64,000 nt of DNA from the NCBI RefSeq assembly GCF_003711395.1, contig NZ_PJRJ01000010.1, positions 31,632-95,631 on the forward strand, written 5' to 3'. Positions 21,802-31,733 of this stretch are shown in pieces (positions within the stretch are counted from its first letter, which is position 1; each line of letters starts with the position of its first letter). A model generated the notes under the pieces. It was not told the DNA's origin and did no database searches. It saw only the letters and a program-made list of their open reading frames with translations. The stretch comes from Acinetobacter sp. B51(2017). GTDB lineage: Bacteria > Pseudomonadota > Gammaproteobacteria > Pseudomonadales > Moraxellaceae. A program made the translations under genes and the position numbers.

Positions 21802-23211
21802 TTACAGTTTCTCCATCAATTGCGCCATCAACGTTTCCATATGGGTATAACGAGAACCTTTAAACAGGAAACTCATGGATTGCGTTTGATGTGTTTCGAC
21901 TAGACTAATTAAAAGAGGTAAGGCTTGTTCTTGAGTTAAGAAGGCCTGCATTTTTTTACCATATTGGGTGCTGCGCGCCCCTTCTTGTGCTGCAGGGGCA
22001 AATTCACCCACTGCCACGACAAAATTTAAGCCTTTGACTGAGACTAAATCACGACCCAGTTTATAGTGCTCAATCGCAGCGGCTGCGCCTAATTCACCAA
22101 TGTCACCAATCACCATCACGCGAATGCCCTCTTGCTTGGCGAGCACTTCAGCAGCAGCACGCATTGAGCTTGGGTTAGCGTTGTAAGTATCATCAATAAA
22201 TAAATAATTTTTATGTGGAATAAAGTTAAGACGCCCTTTGGCACCTTGGGCTTGCTCTAAACCTTGCACGATATCTTGTAAATCAATGTCTAAAGCCAAA
22301 GCAAAAGCCACCGCTGCTAAAGCATTTTGTACGTTGTGCTCACCCGCGAAAGGTAACTGCACTCGGCTGGTAGCTTGGGGGGTGTTTAAGGTAAATGTGG
22401 TTTCTTGTGGCTGCAATTCAATGTCAGTGGCAAAAATATCGCCACCTTGACCAAAACTTAAGATTTTTTCATTCTGTATGGCAGTTTTAATTTGCGCAGT
22501 AAAGTCATCATCACTTGGGAAAATAGCTGTACCGTCTTTGGCAATGTGCGCATAAATTTCTGATTTTGCGCGACAAATACCATCACGACCACCAAATTCA
22601 CCTAAATGTGCAGTCCCAATATTTAAGATGCCTGCCACATGTGGCTGCACTAAATTTGAGGTGTAATCAATTTCGCCTTGATGATTAGCGCCCAATTCCA
22701 TCACTGCATATTGATGCTCAGGGCGTAGCTCAAGCAACATCATCGGTACGCCTAAATCATTATTTAGATTACCGCGAGTAATCAGCGTTGGCGCAAGACG
22801 CGATAAAATACTACCGAGCATTTCTTTGGTGGTGGTTTTACCACTACTTCCCGTTAAAGCAATCACTTTAAGTTGCGGATTATGCTGACGACGATAAGCA
22901 CCCAAAGCACCTAAGGCCAAACGCGTATCACTCACCACCAATTGGCAAATATCAACCTCTACAGGATGACTGACAATGGCAATTTGACAGCCTTTTTCCG
23001 CCACTTGTGCAACAAAGTCATGCGCATCAAAACGCTCACCTTTTAAAGCTAAAAAGGCATCCCCTGCCTCGGCATGGCGTGAGTCGGTTAAAATACGTTT
23101 AATCTCGCCTTGAGGCACTTGGTGATTATGCCAATGCCCTTGGGTGGCTGCGGCAAGTTGCTCGGCTGTCCACGGCTCTAAAGGCACGGTACTGGTGGTT
23201 GAGGTATGCAT
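21802..23211 (-). CDS. murF: UDP-MurNAc-tripeptide--D-alanyl-D-alanine ligase
   Basis: Adds D-Ala-D-Ala to UDP-MurNAc-tripeptide using ATP in the cytoplasm. The 469 residues have the Mur ligase P-loop TGSSGKTTTKEML near 120, the central NDLGVPMMLLE segment, and the C-terminal domain with DDTYNANPSSMRAA (about 318-331). It follows murE by 9 bases. Confidence 0.95.
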   Translation of the reverse strand: MHTSTTSTVPLEPWTAEQLAAATQGHWHNHQVPQGEIKRILTDSRHAEAGDAFLALKGERFDAHDFVAQVAEKGCQIAIVSHPVEVDICQLVVSDTRLALGALGAYRRQHNPQLKVIALTGSSGKTTTKEMLGSILSRLAPTLITRGNLNNDLGVPMMLLELRPEHQYAVMELGANHQGEIDYTSNLVQPHVAGILNIGTAHLGEFGGRDGICRAKSEIYAHIAKDGTAIFPSDDDFTAQIKTAIQNEKILSFGQGGDIFATDIELQPQETTFTLNTPQATSRVQLPFAGEHNVQNALAAVAFALALDIDLQDIVQGLEQAQGAKGRLNFIPHKNYLFIDDTYNANPSSMRAAAEVLAKQEGIRVMVIGDIGELGAAAAIEHYKLGRDLVSVKGLNFVVAVGEFAPAAQEGARSTQYGKKMQAFLTQEQALPLLISLVETHQTQSMSFLFKGSRYTHMETLMAQLMEKL

Positions 23212-23220
23212 GTTATTTTC

Positions 23221-24714
23221 CTATTGTGCTGGATAGCCACGATTGACCTGATGAGGCATATTCAGCGCAGCTTGTACTTCAACAACGTCGTCAAACCAAT
23301 GACGCACGCCATTAATTTCTTGATAATTTTCATGGCCTTTACCAGCAATCACCACAATATCGCCAGCTTTAGCATGTTGTACTGCAAATTTAATCGCCTC
23401 ACGACGGTCATGAATTTCATGGACACGATGGCTGCTAAAGTCAATCCCAGCTTTCATGTCGGCAAAAATTTGAGCAGGATCTTCAGTACGCGGGTTATCT
23501 GAGGTGAGCAAGGCGACATCCGCACCTTGTAATGCCGCTTGGGTCATTAGCGGACGTTTACCACGATCACGGTCGCCACCACAGCCAAATACCGCCCATA
23601 AATCTTGCGATACATGACGTTTTAAGGTTTGTAACACTTGAATGAGGGCATCTGGAGTATGCGCATAATCAACGACAAATAAGCGCTCGTCATCACGAAT
23701 CACTTGCATACGCCCTGGTGCACCTTTGAGCTGTGGCGCTGTTGCAATTAAATCAGTTAATGCAAAACCAGCTTGCTCGGCAGACACCAAAACCGCAACT
23801 AAATTCTCGACGTTAAAGTGACCGAGTAATGGGCTTTGTACAAAAAATTCGCCTTGTGCAGTGAATAGTTTGAAGCTCGCGCCACTTAAGCTGTATTCAA
23901 TATCTTGAACTTGGTAATCCGCCACTTGGGTGGTTGAATAAGTCAGGATTTTAGGTTGTGACGGATTATTTTTTGCCGCTTGTAACATGATTGGCGCGTG
24001 TTCATCATCAATATTGATAATGGCGACTTTTAAGCTTTCAAAAGCAAATAACGCGGCTTTCGCTTCTGCATAAGCTTCTAAAGTACCGTGATAATCCAAA
24101 TGATCACGGCTTAAATTACTATAAGCGGCAATTTCAATATCACAGCCATTTAAACGACCTTGTTCTAAACCATGTGAACTGGCTTCAATCGCAGCAAATT
24201 TAGCACCTTGCTGCGCATATTGATGCAAAGCAGTTTGCAGATGTAGGGCATCTAAAGTGGTATGCGAAGATGCTTCTAGGTGGGGTAAAATCCCATTACC
24301 TGTAGTGCCCATCACCGCACATTGTTTGCCTTGCAACATTAAAAGCTCGGCTACTAAACGCGAAATAGTGGTTTTACCATTGGTACCAGTGACTGCCAAA
24401 ATACGTGCCGCTGTGACAGGCTGCGTTGCTTGTAAATATTGTTTTTGCCACTTACCCATTAAATGACGTACGTTTGCAATCACAAGGCTATTTTCTAAGC
24501 CTAAATCTGTCTCAGAAATAACAGCTAAAGCACCATTTTGTAGGGCACTTTGCGCAAATTGCAGGGTTTTTTCAGGTTGTGAAAAACTAGTCAGGGCAAT
24601 AAAAATTTGCCCTGGCTGTACTTGACGACTATCTAGTTGAAAGCCCTGAAAGGATTGTGTCATCCAAGTTGCGCTTTGTTCGGTCGGATAAAGCTGTTGA
24701 AATGTAATTGACAT
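23221..24714 (-). CDS. murE: UDP-MurNAc-dipeptide--2,6-diaminopimelate ligase
   Basis: Adds the third stem-peptide residue. The 497 residues contain the P-loop TGTNGKTTISRLVAELL, and the specificity motif DNPR (in LLTSDNPRTEDP) that marks meso-diaminopimelate rather than lysine ligases. This fits a Gram-negative wall. The EASSHGLEQGRLNG segment is also conserved. The gene is 7 bases from ftsI and 9 from murF. Confidence 0.95.
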   Translation of the reverse strand: MSITFQQLYPTEQSATWMTQSFQGFQLDSRQVQPGQIFIALTSFSQPEKTLQFAQSALQNGALAVISETDLGLENSLVIANVRHLMGKWQKQYLQATQPVTAARILAVTGTNGKTTISRLVAELLMLQGKQCAVMGTTGNGILPHLEASSHTTLDALHLQTALHQYAQQGAKFAAIEASSHGLEQGRLNGCDIEIAAYSNLSRDHLDYHGTLEAYAEAKAALFAFESLKVAIINIDDEHAPIMLQAAKNNPSQPKILTYSTTQVADYQVQDIEYSLSGASFKLFTAQGEFFVQSPLLGHFNVENLVAVLVSAEQAGFALTDLIATAPQLKGAPGRMQVIRDDERLFVVDYAHTPDALIQVLQTLKRHVSQDLWAVFGCGGDRDRGKRPLMTQAALQGADVALLTSDNPRTEDPAQIFADMKAGIDFSSHRVHEIHDRREAIKFAVQHAKAGDIVVIAGKGHENYQEINGVRHWFDDVVEVQAALNMPHQVNRGYPAQ

Positions 24715-24721
24715 TGCTCAC

Positions 24722-26548
24722 CTATTTATTGGGCTTTTGGCTCTCTAAGGGTTTATCTAAAGGTACGTTGAGTAAACGTAAAGATTCTTGCATGACACGC
24801 GCGAAGACCGGTGCTGAAACCGTTCCACCGTAGTAACTACCTTTTGGATTTTCTACCACAACCACCATGGCTAAACGTGGATCACTTACGGGTGCAACCC
24901 CTGCAAATAAAGCACGATATTCACTGGTTGAATAGCCTTTACGGTCGGCACGTAATTTATGTGCTGTCCCTGTTTTCCCTGCAACACGATAACCCGGAAT
25001 CGTGGCGCGGGTTGCTGTACCACCTGGTTGGGTTGCAGTTTCCATCATCAATAATACTTGATCGGCAATTTTGGCATCAATCATTTGCTCACCTTGTGGT
25101 AAACCTTCAAGTTTGTACAAACTTAATGGCATTTTTTTACCTTTATTGGCAAGCATCGCATAAGCATCTGCCATTTGCAGCACAGTCGCATTTAAACCAT
25201 AGCCATAAGACATGGTCGCCACTTCCGACACATTCCATTTGCTTGGTGGCAAGATTAAACCCGCACTTTCACCAGGGAATTTCACCGCAGAACGGCTACC
25301 AAAGCCTAAACGCTTATAGAAGGTCGGTAAGGTTTCATAAGGTAAAGATAGCGCCAATTTCGCCACACCAACGTTAGATGATTTTTGAATGATGCCACCT
25401 AAGGTTAAAACACCATAGTTATGCGTATCACGAATGGTATGGTTACCCACACGCATGCTACCCGGTGAGGTATTCACTACGCTATTAACGTTATATTTAC
25501 CACTTTCTAGCGCCATGGCGACAGTCAGTGGCTTCATGGTCGAACCCGGTTCAAATGAGTCTACCGCGCCACGGTTACGCATGGCATCTTTGTTTTCTAA
25601 GCCTTTTTTATCATTAGGGTTATACGACGGCCAACTTGCCATCGCCAAAATTTCACCCGTTTTCACATCTACCGCAATCGCTGTGGCAGAACGGGCATTA
25701 TTGGCAATCCCCGCTGCGGTTAATTCACGATACATAATATATTGCAAGCGCGAATCAATACTTAGGGTAATGTTTTCACCGTGCTCCACTTCACGCAGCA
25801 CGTCTGGATCTTTCACCCGATTGCCTTTTTTGTCACGCAAAATACGCTGCTCACCAGCCACACCTGATAAACGGCTATTGAGCTGCATTTCTAAACCTTC
25901 AATCCCCGTGCCTTCGCTATTGGTTAAACCAATAATTTGCGCACTTGGCTGCGGCTGCGGATAGTAGCGTTTGTAATTTTTTTCGGTATAAACCCCTTGA
26001 AAATTACGCCCAACAATCATTTCCGCTTGTGGTGGTGGCACTTCTTTTTTGAGCACGACATAACGTGAGTTTGGACGTGCATAGACTTTTTTGCGTAACT
26101 CGGCTCGATCCATGCCTACCGCATCAGCAAGTTCATCCAAATTTAAGTTTTTGTCAGGCAATTGACGTTTTAACTTATTGTTGGTTGGATCAACAGCAAG
26201 TTTGGCTTTGGTCTCGTCATAGAGTTTTTTATTTTCAAAATAATCTTGTGGATCGATCACCACATTCATAATGGGCGTACTAATCGCCAATGGCACACCA
26301 TGACGGTCGCTAATTACCCCACGCATGGGCTTAATTTTTTCGGTGCGTACCATATTGGCATTGGCTTTATTTTGTAAGAATTCTTTATCGATGATCTGCA
26401 CAAAGAAGGCGCGTCCTACCAACACTAGAAACACAGCTAGCACCACGCCCCACATTAAGTAGAAGCGCCACATATCTACACTTAAAGTATTTTTTTCAGT
26501 AATAGACTGCTTTTTTTTCCGCGTAGGTTTTTTCTGCGAATCGGCCAT
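24722..26548 (-). CDS. ftsI: Septal peptidoglycan transpeptidase FtsI (PBP3)
   Basis: The class B PBP that crosslinks septal wall with FtsW. The 608 residues have a basic cytoplasmic tail, one membrane helix (about 30-50), the RGVISDRHG pedestal motif, and the transpeptidase domain with Ser336 in EPGSTMKP, SSNVGV and AGKTGTAHK. It lies 2 bases after ftsL. This protein is the usual target of aztreonam-like beta-lactams in Gram-negatives; I did not look for resistance substitutions. Confidence 0.95.
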   Translation of the reverse strand: MADSQKKPTRKKKQSITEKNTLSVDMWRFYLMWGVVLAVFLVLVGRAFFVQIIDKEFLQNKANANMVRTEKIKPMRGVISDRHGVPLAISTPIMNVVIDPQDYFENKKLYDETKAKLAVDPTNNKLKRQLPDKNLNLDELADAVGMDRAELRKKVYARPNSRYVVLKKEVPPPQAEMIVGRNFQGVYTEKNYKRYYPQPQPSAQIIGLTNSEGTGIEGLEMQLNSRLSGVAGEQRILRDKKGNRVKDPDVLREVEHGENITLSIDSRLQYIMYRELTAAGIANNARSATAIAVDVKTGEILAMASWPSYNPNDKKGLENKDAMRNRGAVDSFEPGSTMKPLTVAMALESGKYNVNSVVNTSPGSMRVGNHTIRDTHNYGVLTLGGIIQKSSNVGVAKLALSLPYETLPTFYKRLGFGSRSAVKFPGESAGLILPPSKWNVSEVATMSYGYGLNATVLQMADAYAMLANKGKKMPLSLYKLEGLPQGEQMIDAKIADQVLLMMETATQPGGTATRATIPGYRVAGKTGTAHKLRADRKGYSTSEYRALFAGVAPVSDPRLAMVVVVENPKGSYYGGTVSAPVFARVMQESLRLLNVPLDKPLESQKPNK

Positions 26549-26550
26549 AC

Positions 26551-26889
26551 TTATTGTTTCTGTTCAGAGTTCATCGGTAAAGAAATCACGACAGTTTGTG
26601 CTGCCGGAGGTGAATACATACGTAATTGGGTGACTGCACGCGTGCCAATTTGCGCGGTCGCACCAAAGGTTTGTTGCTCAATCAGCAAACGCCCCCATTC
26701 TGCATTGAGCGCTTCTTTTTCACGATTCAAGCTACTCAGTTGACGATAATCATGACGGTATTCAAACACTTGAAATACCACCATCATGGCACTGATAAAG
26801 ACCAAAGCGATCAACAGCGCATAGCTTAGATTACGCTTTAAAACTAATTTTGATTGAGGTTGATCGGCAATTTGTTCTTCAGTTTTCAT
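26551..26889 (-). CDS. ftsL: Cell division protein FtsL
   Basis: A small bitopic division protein of 112 residues with one membrane helix (about 26-45) and a periplasmic leucine-zipper-like coiled coil (HDYRQLSSLNREKEALNAEWGRLLIEQ). This is the form expected of FtsL, which bridges FtsQ/FtsB with FtsW/FtsI. Position between rsmH and ftsI decides the call, since FtsL sequences are poorly conserved. Its start codon overlaps the rsmH stop by one base. Confidence 0.9.
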   Translation of the reverse strand: MKTEEQIADQPQSKLVLKRNLSYALLIALVFISAMMVVFQVFEYRHDYRQLSSLNREKEALNAEWGRLLIEQQTFGATAQIGTRAVTQLRMYSPPAAQTVVISLPMNSEQKQ

Positions 26890-27812
26890 TATTCGCCTTT
26901 AGCAGCTAAACGTTCTGCAACACGCAACCATGCACTACGCGAACGTGGATTGGCTTTTACTTCAGCTTCGCTAGCTTTAACACGTTCAATTTTCTTTAAA
27001 CGACGCGTATCTTGGCGCTGTTGTGGCATGCCCCAGCTATGGTCTTCTGCTAAAGTCGATTCTTTTTGAATGAACTGTTTAATTAAACGGTCTTCTAAAG
27101 AATGGAAACTAATTACAGCCAAACGACCCTGTGCTTTTAATACATCCACGGCTTGAGGTAAAAAAACTTCCACGTCTTCTAATTCTTTGTTAATGGCAAT
27201 ACGAATGGCTTGGAAAGTACGTGTTGCGGCATGTTTATTTTTTTCCCATTTTGGATGGGCAACTTTTACAATTTCAGCCAATTCACCTGTAGTTGCAATA
27301 TAACCTGCAGCTTTAATGGCTTTAGCAATACGACGACTATAACGCTCTTCGCCATATTGGAAAATAATATTGGCTAATTTTTCTTCTTCAATTTCAACCA
27401 ACCATTCCGCTGCGGTTGGACCTTTGGAGTTATCCATACGCATATCCAATGGTCCACTATGCATAAAGCTAAAACCACGTTCTGCTTGATCAAGCTGCGG
27501 TGAAGATACGCCTAAGTCCGCCATCACGCCATCAACTTCATAAATACCACGCGCTGCAAGTTCTTGTTTTAAATCTGCAAAGCTAGCGTGAATAATCTCA
27601 AAACGTGGATCTTCTTGTTGTAATTGATATGCCACTTCTAAGGCTTGCGGATCTTTATCAAAACCATAGACTTTGGCATTGGCATCTAATTTGGACAGTA
27701 ATAAGCGTGTATGTCCGCCTCGTCCAAAGGTGCCATCTACATAAATCCCTGTATTGCGCTCTGCAACTAAAGCATCAACGGTTTCGTGAAGTAATACAGA
27801 AATATGGGACAT
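26889..27812 (-). CDS. rsmH: 16S rRNA (cytosine-1402-N4)-methyltransferase
   Basis: Methylates C1402 in the ribosomal P site. The protein starts MSHISVLLHETVDAL, the standard N-terminus, from the ATG at 27810-27812 with AAGAG in front; the open frame continues to 27875 without support. The SAM motif GTFGRGGHTRLLL, DLGVSSPQLD and the C-terminal SFHSLEDRLIK motif are present. Length is 307. It is the first gene of the cluster; no mraZ precedes it, as expected in Acinetobacter. Confidence 0.95.
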   Translation of the reverse strand: MSHISVLLHETVDALVAERNTGIYVDGTFGRGGHTRLLLSKLDANAKVYGFDKDPQALEVAYQLQQEDPRFEIIHASFADLKQELAARGIYEVDGVMADLGVSSPQLDQAERGFSFMHSGPLDMRMDNSKGPTAAEWLVEIEEEKLANIIFQYGEERYSRRIAKAIKAAGYIATTGELAEIVKVAHPKWEKNKHAATRTFQAIRIAINKELEDVEVFLPQAVDVLKAQGRLAVISFHSLEDRLIKQFIQKESTLAEDHSWGMPQQRQDTRRLKKIERVKASEAEVKANPRSRSAWLRVAERLAAKGE

Positions 27813-27926
27813 AGCACTCTTAAAGTAAGTAAAATTGTAACTGCACATTATCACTTGCTTTTCATCAAGTGCCAAACGACTTTTTGTAGGGAATTTTTAT
27901 TTTTCATAGAGAAAACCGTTTTAGCT

Positions 27927-27955
27927 AAAAAAAGCCCCCAATTGGGAGCTTTTTA
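27927..27955 (-). terminator. Terminator after the sulfate-binding protein gene
   Basis: On the minus strand AGCTCCC AATT GGGGGCT is followed by seven T. It lies 12 bases beyond the stop codon at 27967. Confidence 0.85.
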
Positions 27956-27966
27956 TCATCAAAGTA

Positions 27967-28983
27967 TTAACGTTTAGTGTTATAAATTTGATCGAAGATC
28001 GCACCATTAGCAAAGTGAGTTTGCTGTGCTTTGGCCCAACCACCAAAAACCTCATCAATGGTAAAGGTCTTTAATTTAGGGAATTGATGCGAATATTTGG
28101 CTAAAATTTCTGGATTACGCGGACGGTAATAATGACGTGCCGCCATGTCTTGACCGAGTGGTGAATACAAGTAGTTGATATAACCTTGTGCTAACCATTT
28201 GTTACCATTTTTCTCAACAGTACGATCCACAATCGCCACAGAAGGTTCAGTTAAAATCGTCATCGATGGATAAACAATATCAAACTTGCCTTTGCCCAAC
28301 GCTTTTTGGGTCACTAAAGCTTCGTTTTCCCAAGTCAACAACACATCACCAATACCACGTTCAGCAAAGGTCGTCATTGAAGCGCGCGCTGCTGAATCCA
28401 TGACTTTAACGTTATGGTACATTTTACCAACAAACTCTTTGGCTTGTGCTTCATTACCACCTGGTTGTTTTAAAGCATAACCCCAAGCAGATAAATATAC
28501 CCAACGCGGTAAACCACCAGTTTTTGGATTTGGGGTAATAATTTGCACACCCGACTTAGTTAAGTCTGACCAATCTTTAATGCCTTTTGGATTACCTTTA
28601 CGCACCATAAATACAATGGCAGAGGTATAAGGTGCTGAGTTATGTGGAAACTCTTTTTGCCAGTTTTTTTGAATTTGACCTGATTTTACAATTTCTTCAA
28701 TATCATTGGCTAAGGCTAAAGTTACCACATCGCCTTTTAAACCATCGACCACTGAACGCGCTTGCTTACCAGAACCACCATGGGATTGTTTAAAATCTAC
28801 TGATAAACCAGTTTTGCTTTTCCAATATTGTCCAAACGATTTATTAAACTCGTCGTAAAATTCGCGGGTTGCATCATAAGATACGTTTAAAAACTGACGG
28901 TCTGCAGCTTGTGCAGCTGTGCCAAATGCCATACCACCGAGCAACAATACTGTACTCATTAAAGTCTTCAATTGCATTTTCAT
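27967..28983 (-). CDS. sbp: Periplasmic sulfate-binding protein of ABC transporter
   Basis: The solute-binding component for sulfate/thiosulfate import. The 338 residues begin with a signal peptide cleaved near AAQAADRQ. The mature N-terminus LNVSYDATREFYDEFNKSF and KQSHGGSGKQARSV are the sulfate-binding loops of the Sbp/CysP family, and GIKDWSDLTKSGVQIITPNPKTGG is also conserved. No permease or ATPase genes (cysTWA) lie beside it, so the partners are elsewhere. CysB control is expected from the family but no site was identified. Confidence 0.9.
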   Translation of the reverse strand: MKMQLKTLMSTVLLLGGMAFGTAAQAADRQFLNVSYDATREFYDEFNKSFGQYWKSKTGLSVDFKQSHGGSGKQARSVVDGLKGDVVTLALANDIEEIVKSGQIQKNWQKEFPHNSAPYTSAIVFMVRKGNPKGIKDWSDLTKSGVQIITPNPKTGGLPRWVYLSAWGYALKQPGGNEAQAKEFVGKMYHNVKVMDSAARASMTTFAERGIGDVLLTWENEALVTQKALGKGKFDIVYPSMTILTEPSVAIVDRTVEKNGNKWLAQGYINYLYSPLGQDMAARHYYRPRNPEILAKYSHQFPKLKTFTIDEVFGGWAKAQQTHFANGAIFDQIYNTKR

Positions 28984-29467
28984 GGCAAAGTTAATCCATT
29001 ATCTATATTGATGCTAAATATATGAAATATATTTATAAACTTCAATTCTAGTCATGTAATCCAAACCACGTTTAAGCTGTGTTTTTTGCAGCTAAAAATA
29101 TGTTTTTTATTAAAAAATTAGGCTGAAAGTGTGTATATAGCTTTTTATGATTAACATATGCATAAAACATATATTAAGTTGTATGAGTGAATATAATCAT
29201 CTCCTGCTACAGCATCGTACATTTTAAGCACTAGAATACTTACAAGCACCTTAACTTGCATATTTTTGTAAAAATTGCTTAACTAAACAGCAGTTGTTAC
29301 TTATCTTCACCTTATCTTCATAGTTGTTTGTTAAAAATTATTTTTATAGCAAGCTTGTTCTTTTTTAGTAAATATTGTGGTTGTGCTGTACATTTGCCAC
29401 GACTTCAATGCTTAAATATTCAAGCTTAAATTTTATCTAAAACTTTATGTCATGAAAGGGGACGTTT
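28984..29467. other. AT-rich intergenic region, divergent promoters
   Basis: About 480 bases between the divergent sbp gene and the small exported-protein gene. It is strongly AT-rich and has no supported ORF. It must hold the promoters for both genes. A short interrupted symmetry with CATAT words lies near 29156-29172. No consensus promoter or riboswitch could be assigned. Confidence 0.4.
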
Positions 29468-29740
29468 ATGTTAAAACTTATTCCTGTACTTTTACTAACT
29501 GGGCTGTTGGGTCAAGCGCATGCCGCAGGTGTAGTCAATAACGCAACTAAAGCGAAATCGGCTGAAAAAAGCTCGTTAATTGAAAAAGCATTAACTCAAA
29601 AACAAGAGAATCCCGATTTAAATGCGACCAGCTTAAAACTGATGACCACTATTAAAACCAAACCAAGTCAAAGTATTTTAGCAGCTCAAAATCAGAGCTT
29701 CTCGCGTTTTGTGCAGTCATTATTTAGTTCAAATTCTTGA
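29468..29740 (+). CDS. Small exported protein of unknown function
   Basis: I do not recognise this 90-residue protein. It has a clear signal peptide (LIPVLLLTGLLGQAHA, cleavage after Ala19 of AHA). The mature part is about 70 residues, polar and Ser/Lys/Gln-rich, without cysteines, and is probably helical. The ATG has a good ribosome site (GAAAGGGGA) 4-8 bases upstream, and the frame is followed by a terminator, so the gene is likely real. It could be a periplasmic or secreted peptide. Confidence 0.65.
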   Translation: MLKLIPVLLLTGLLGQAHAAGVVNNATKAKSAEKSSLIEKALTQKQENPDLNATSLKLMTTIKTKPSQSILAAQNQSFSRFVQSLFSSNS

Positions 29741-29790
29741 AAAAATAATCTAAAGCGCTTTATCCCTTTCTAAGCGTTTTATTGATTTGA

Positions 29791-29822
29791 GCCCAATTAA
29801 CATCAATGTAATTGGGCTTTTT
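29791..29822 (+). terminator. Terminator after the small exported-protein gene
   Basis: Stem GCCCAATTA / TAATTGGGC with a nine-base loop, followed by five T. The -10-like TATAAT for gltX begins four bases after the T-run. Confidence 0.8.
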
Positions 29823-29825
29823 CGT

Positions 29826-29831
29826 TATAAT
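29826..29831 (+). promoter_or_regulatory. Probable -10 element of gltX
   Basis: A perfect TATAAT lies 35 bases before the gltX ATG and directly after the upstream terminator. The best -35 at 17-base spacing is poor (TCAATG), so only the -10 is proposed. Confidence 0.45.
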
Positions 29832-29866
29832 AGCCATTAGTTACTTTTCTAAAGAAAAAGAGTGTT

Positions 29867-31375
29867 ATGACCGTTCGTACTCGTATTGCCCCATCTCCTA
29901 CTGGTTTTCCCCATGTAGGTACTGCTTATATCGCATTGTTTAACCTCTGCTATGCTAAACAGCACGGTGGGGAATTCATTTTACGTATTGAAGATACCGA
30001 CCAATTACGCTCAACACCTGAATCTGAAAAAATGATTTTAGATTCATTGCGTTGGTTAGGTCTAAACTGGTCTGAAGGTCCAGATGTCGGCGGTCCACAC
30101 GCACCTTATCGTCAATCTGAACGTATGCATATTTATAAGCAATATGCTTTAGAATTGGTTGAAAAAGGTCATGCATTCTATTGTTTCGCAACAGCGGAAG
30201 AGTTAGATCAAATGCGTATCGAACAACAAGCGCGTGGCGAAACACCGCGTTATGATGGTCGTGGCTTATTATTAGCAGAAGAAGAAGTACAACGTCGTTT
30301 AGCAGCGGGCGAACCACATGTCATTCGTATGAAAGTACCCGCTGAAGGTACCTGCAAAATTAACGATTTGCTGCGTGGGGAAGTCGAAATTCCATGGGCA
30401 CAAGTCGACATGCAAGTGTTACTTAAAACTGATGGCTTACCAACTTACCATTTAGCTAACGTAGTCGATGACCATTTAATGGAAATCACCCACGTATTCC
30501 GTGGCGAAGAATGGTTACCATCTGCGCCTAAACATCAATTGTTATACCAATACTTTGGTTGGGAAATGCCTGTACTGTGCCATATGCCATTGTTGCGCAA
30601 CCCAGATAAATCAAAACTTTCTAAACGTAAAAACCCAACATCAATTAACTATTACAAAGACATTGGTGTACTACCAGAAGCCTTACTCAACTACTTAGGT
30701 CGTATGGGTTGGTCTATGCCTGACGAGCGTGAGAAATTCACATTGGCTGAAATGATCGAAAACTTTGACATCCAACGTGTGTCTTTAGGTGGCCCGATCT
30801 TTGATGTGGAAAAACTCAATTGGTTAAACGGTCAGTGGATTAAAGGTTTAACACCAGCTCAATTGCTGGATACTTTATTGGCTTGGAAAGCGGATCGTCA
30901 AACCTTAGAAGACATTGCAGCAGCGATTCAACCACGTATTAACTTATTGTCTGAAGCGGTAAATTGGTCGGCGCATTATTTCAACCATTTCCCAAGCTTA
31001 ACTAAAGAGCAATTTGTCAGCAAAAAATTGACTGAAGAACAAGTGCGTCAAAGCTTACAGTTTGCGATTTGGCGCTTAGAAAGTAGCTTTACATGGAACA
31101 ATGATACCGTGAGCCAAATCTTGATGGATTTAGCCGCACAAATGGAAATTAAACTACGTGACTTTATGCCTGCGTTCTTTATTGCCATTGCAGGTTCGAC
31201 TGCATCTACCCCTGTGATGCAAACCATGGTGACAATTGGCCCTGATTTAACCTTCGCTCGTTTACGTCATGCTTTAGAAATTGTCGGTGGTCCAAGCAAA
31301 AAAGAGCTAAAAGCGTGGGAAAAACTCAATCAAAGCCTGCAATTGCCTAAAAATGAAGCAGTTGATGAAGCTTAA
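29867..31375 (+). CDS. gltX: Glutamyl-tRNA synthetase
   Basis: Charges tRNA-Glu. A class I synthetase of 502 residues with the HIGH-like motif [16 protein letters not shown] at 9-24, the GluRS-typical [16 protein letters not shown], and the KMSKS-like KLSKRKN near residue 250, followed by the anticodon-binding domain. tRNA-Ala and tRNA-Glu lie just downstream, so synthetase and substrate are neighbours. Confidence 0.96.
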   Translation: MTVRTRIAPSPTGFPHVGTAYIALFNLCYAKQHGGEFILRIEDTDQLRSTPESEKMILDSLRWLGLNWSEGPDVGGPHAPYRQSERMHIYKQYALELVEKGHAFYCFATAEELDQMRIEQQARGETPRYDGRGLLLAEEEVQRRLAAGEPHVIRMKVPAEGTCKINDLLRGEVEIPWAQVDMQVLLKTDGLPTYHLANVVDDHLMEITHVFRGEEWLPSAPKHQLLYQYFGWEMPVLCHMPLLRNPDKSKLSKRKNPTSINYYKDIGVLPEALLNYLGRMGWSMPDEREKFTLAEMIENFDIQRVSLGGPIFDVEKLNWLNGQWIKGLTPAQLLDTLLAWKADRQTLEDIAAAIQPRINLLSEAVNWSAHYFNHFPSLTKEQFVSKKLTEEQVRQSLQFAIWRLESSFTWNNDTVSQILMDLAAQMEIKLRDFMPAFFIAIAGSTASTPVMQTMVTIGPDLTFARLRHALEIVGGPSKKELKAWEKLNQSLQLPKNEAVDEA

Positions 31376-31432
31376 TTAAAATAACTGTTGACGTGTGGGC
31401 TCAATATCCCTAATATAGCCCACACACAGACT

Positions 31433-31508
31433 GGGGTCATAGCTCAGTTGGTAGAGCGCTACAATGGCATTGTAGAGGTCAGGAGTTCGATCCTCCTTGA
31501 CTCCACCA
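31433..31508 (+). tRNA. tRNA-Ala (GGC)
   Basis: A 76-base cloverleaf with encoded CCA. The acceptor GGGGTCA pairs with TGACTCC. The anticodon stem-loop is CTACA ATGGCAT TGTAG, anticodon GGC. The D-loop AGCTCAGTTGGTAGAGC and T-loop TTCGATC are standard. Confidence 0.95.
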
Positions 31509-31533
31509 AGTTCTTACCTGTGTTGCCTCACTT

Positions 31534-31609
31534 GTCCCTATCGTCTAGAGGCCTAGGACATCGCCCTTTCACGGCGGTAACCGGGGTTCGAATCCCCGTA
31601 GGGACGCCA
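31534..31609 (+). tRNA. tRNA-Glu (TTC)
   Basis: A 76-base cloverleaf with encoded CCA. The acceptor GTCCCTA pairs with TAGGGAC. The anticodon loop CTTTCAC gives TTC, and the overall sequence follows bacterial tRNA-Glu closely. It is 25 bases from tRNA-Ala, so the two are probably co-transcribed. Confidence 0.95.
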
Positions 31610-31638
31610 TATTCAAGATGGCGGAAACGTTATCTTAT

Positions 31639-31672
31639 AAAAAAGCTCAAGCATTAAGACTTGGGCTTTTTT
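31639..31672 (+). terminator. Terminator after the tRNA pair
   Basis: Stem GCTCAAG / CTTGGGC with an eight-base loop and a six-T tail, 30 bases beyond tRNA-Glu. Confidence 0.8.
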
Positions 31673-31733
31673 ATTGCCTGTTATTTTGGCTTTCCTGTTA
31701 AAATACGCTATAGATTAAAATTATGGAGTTGCA

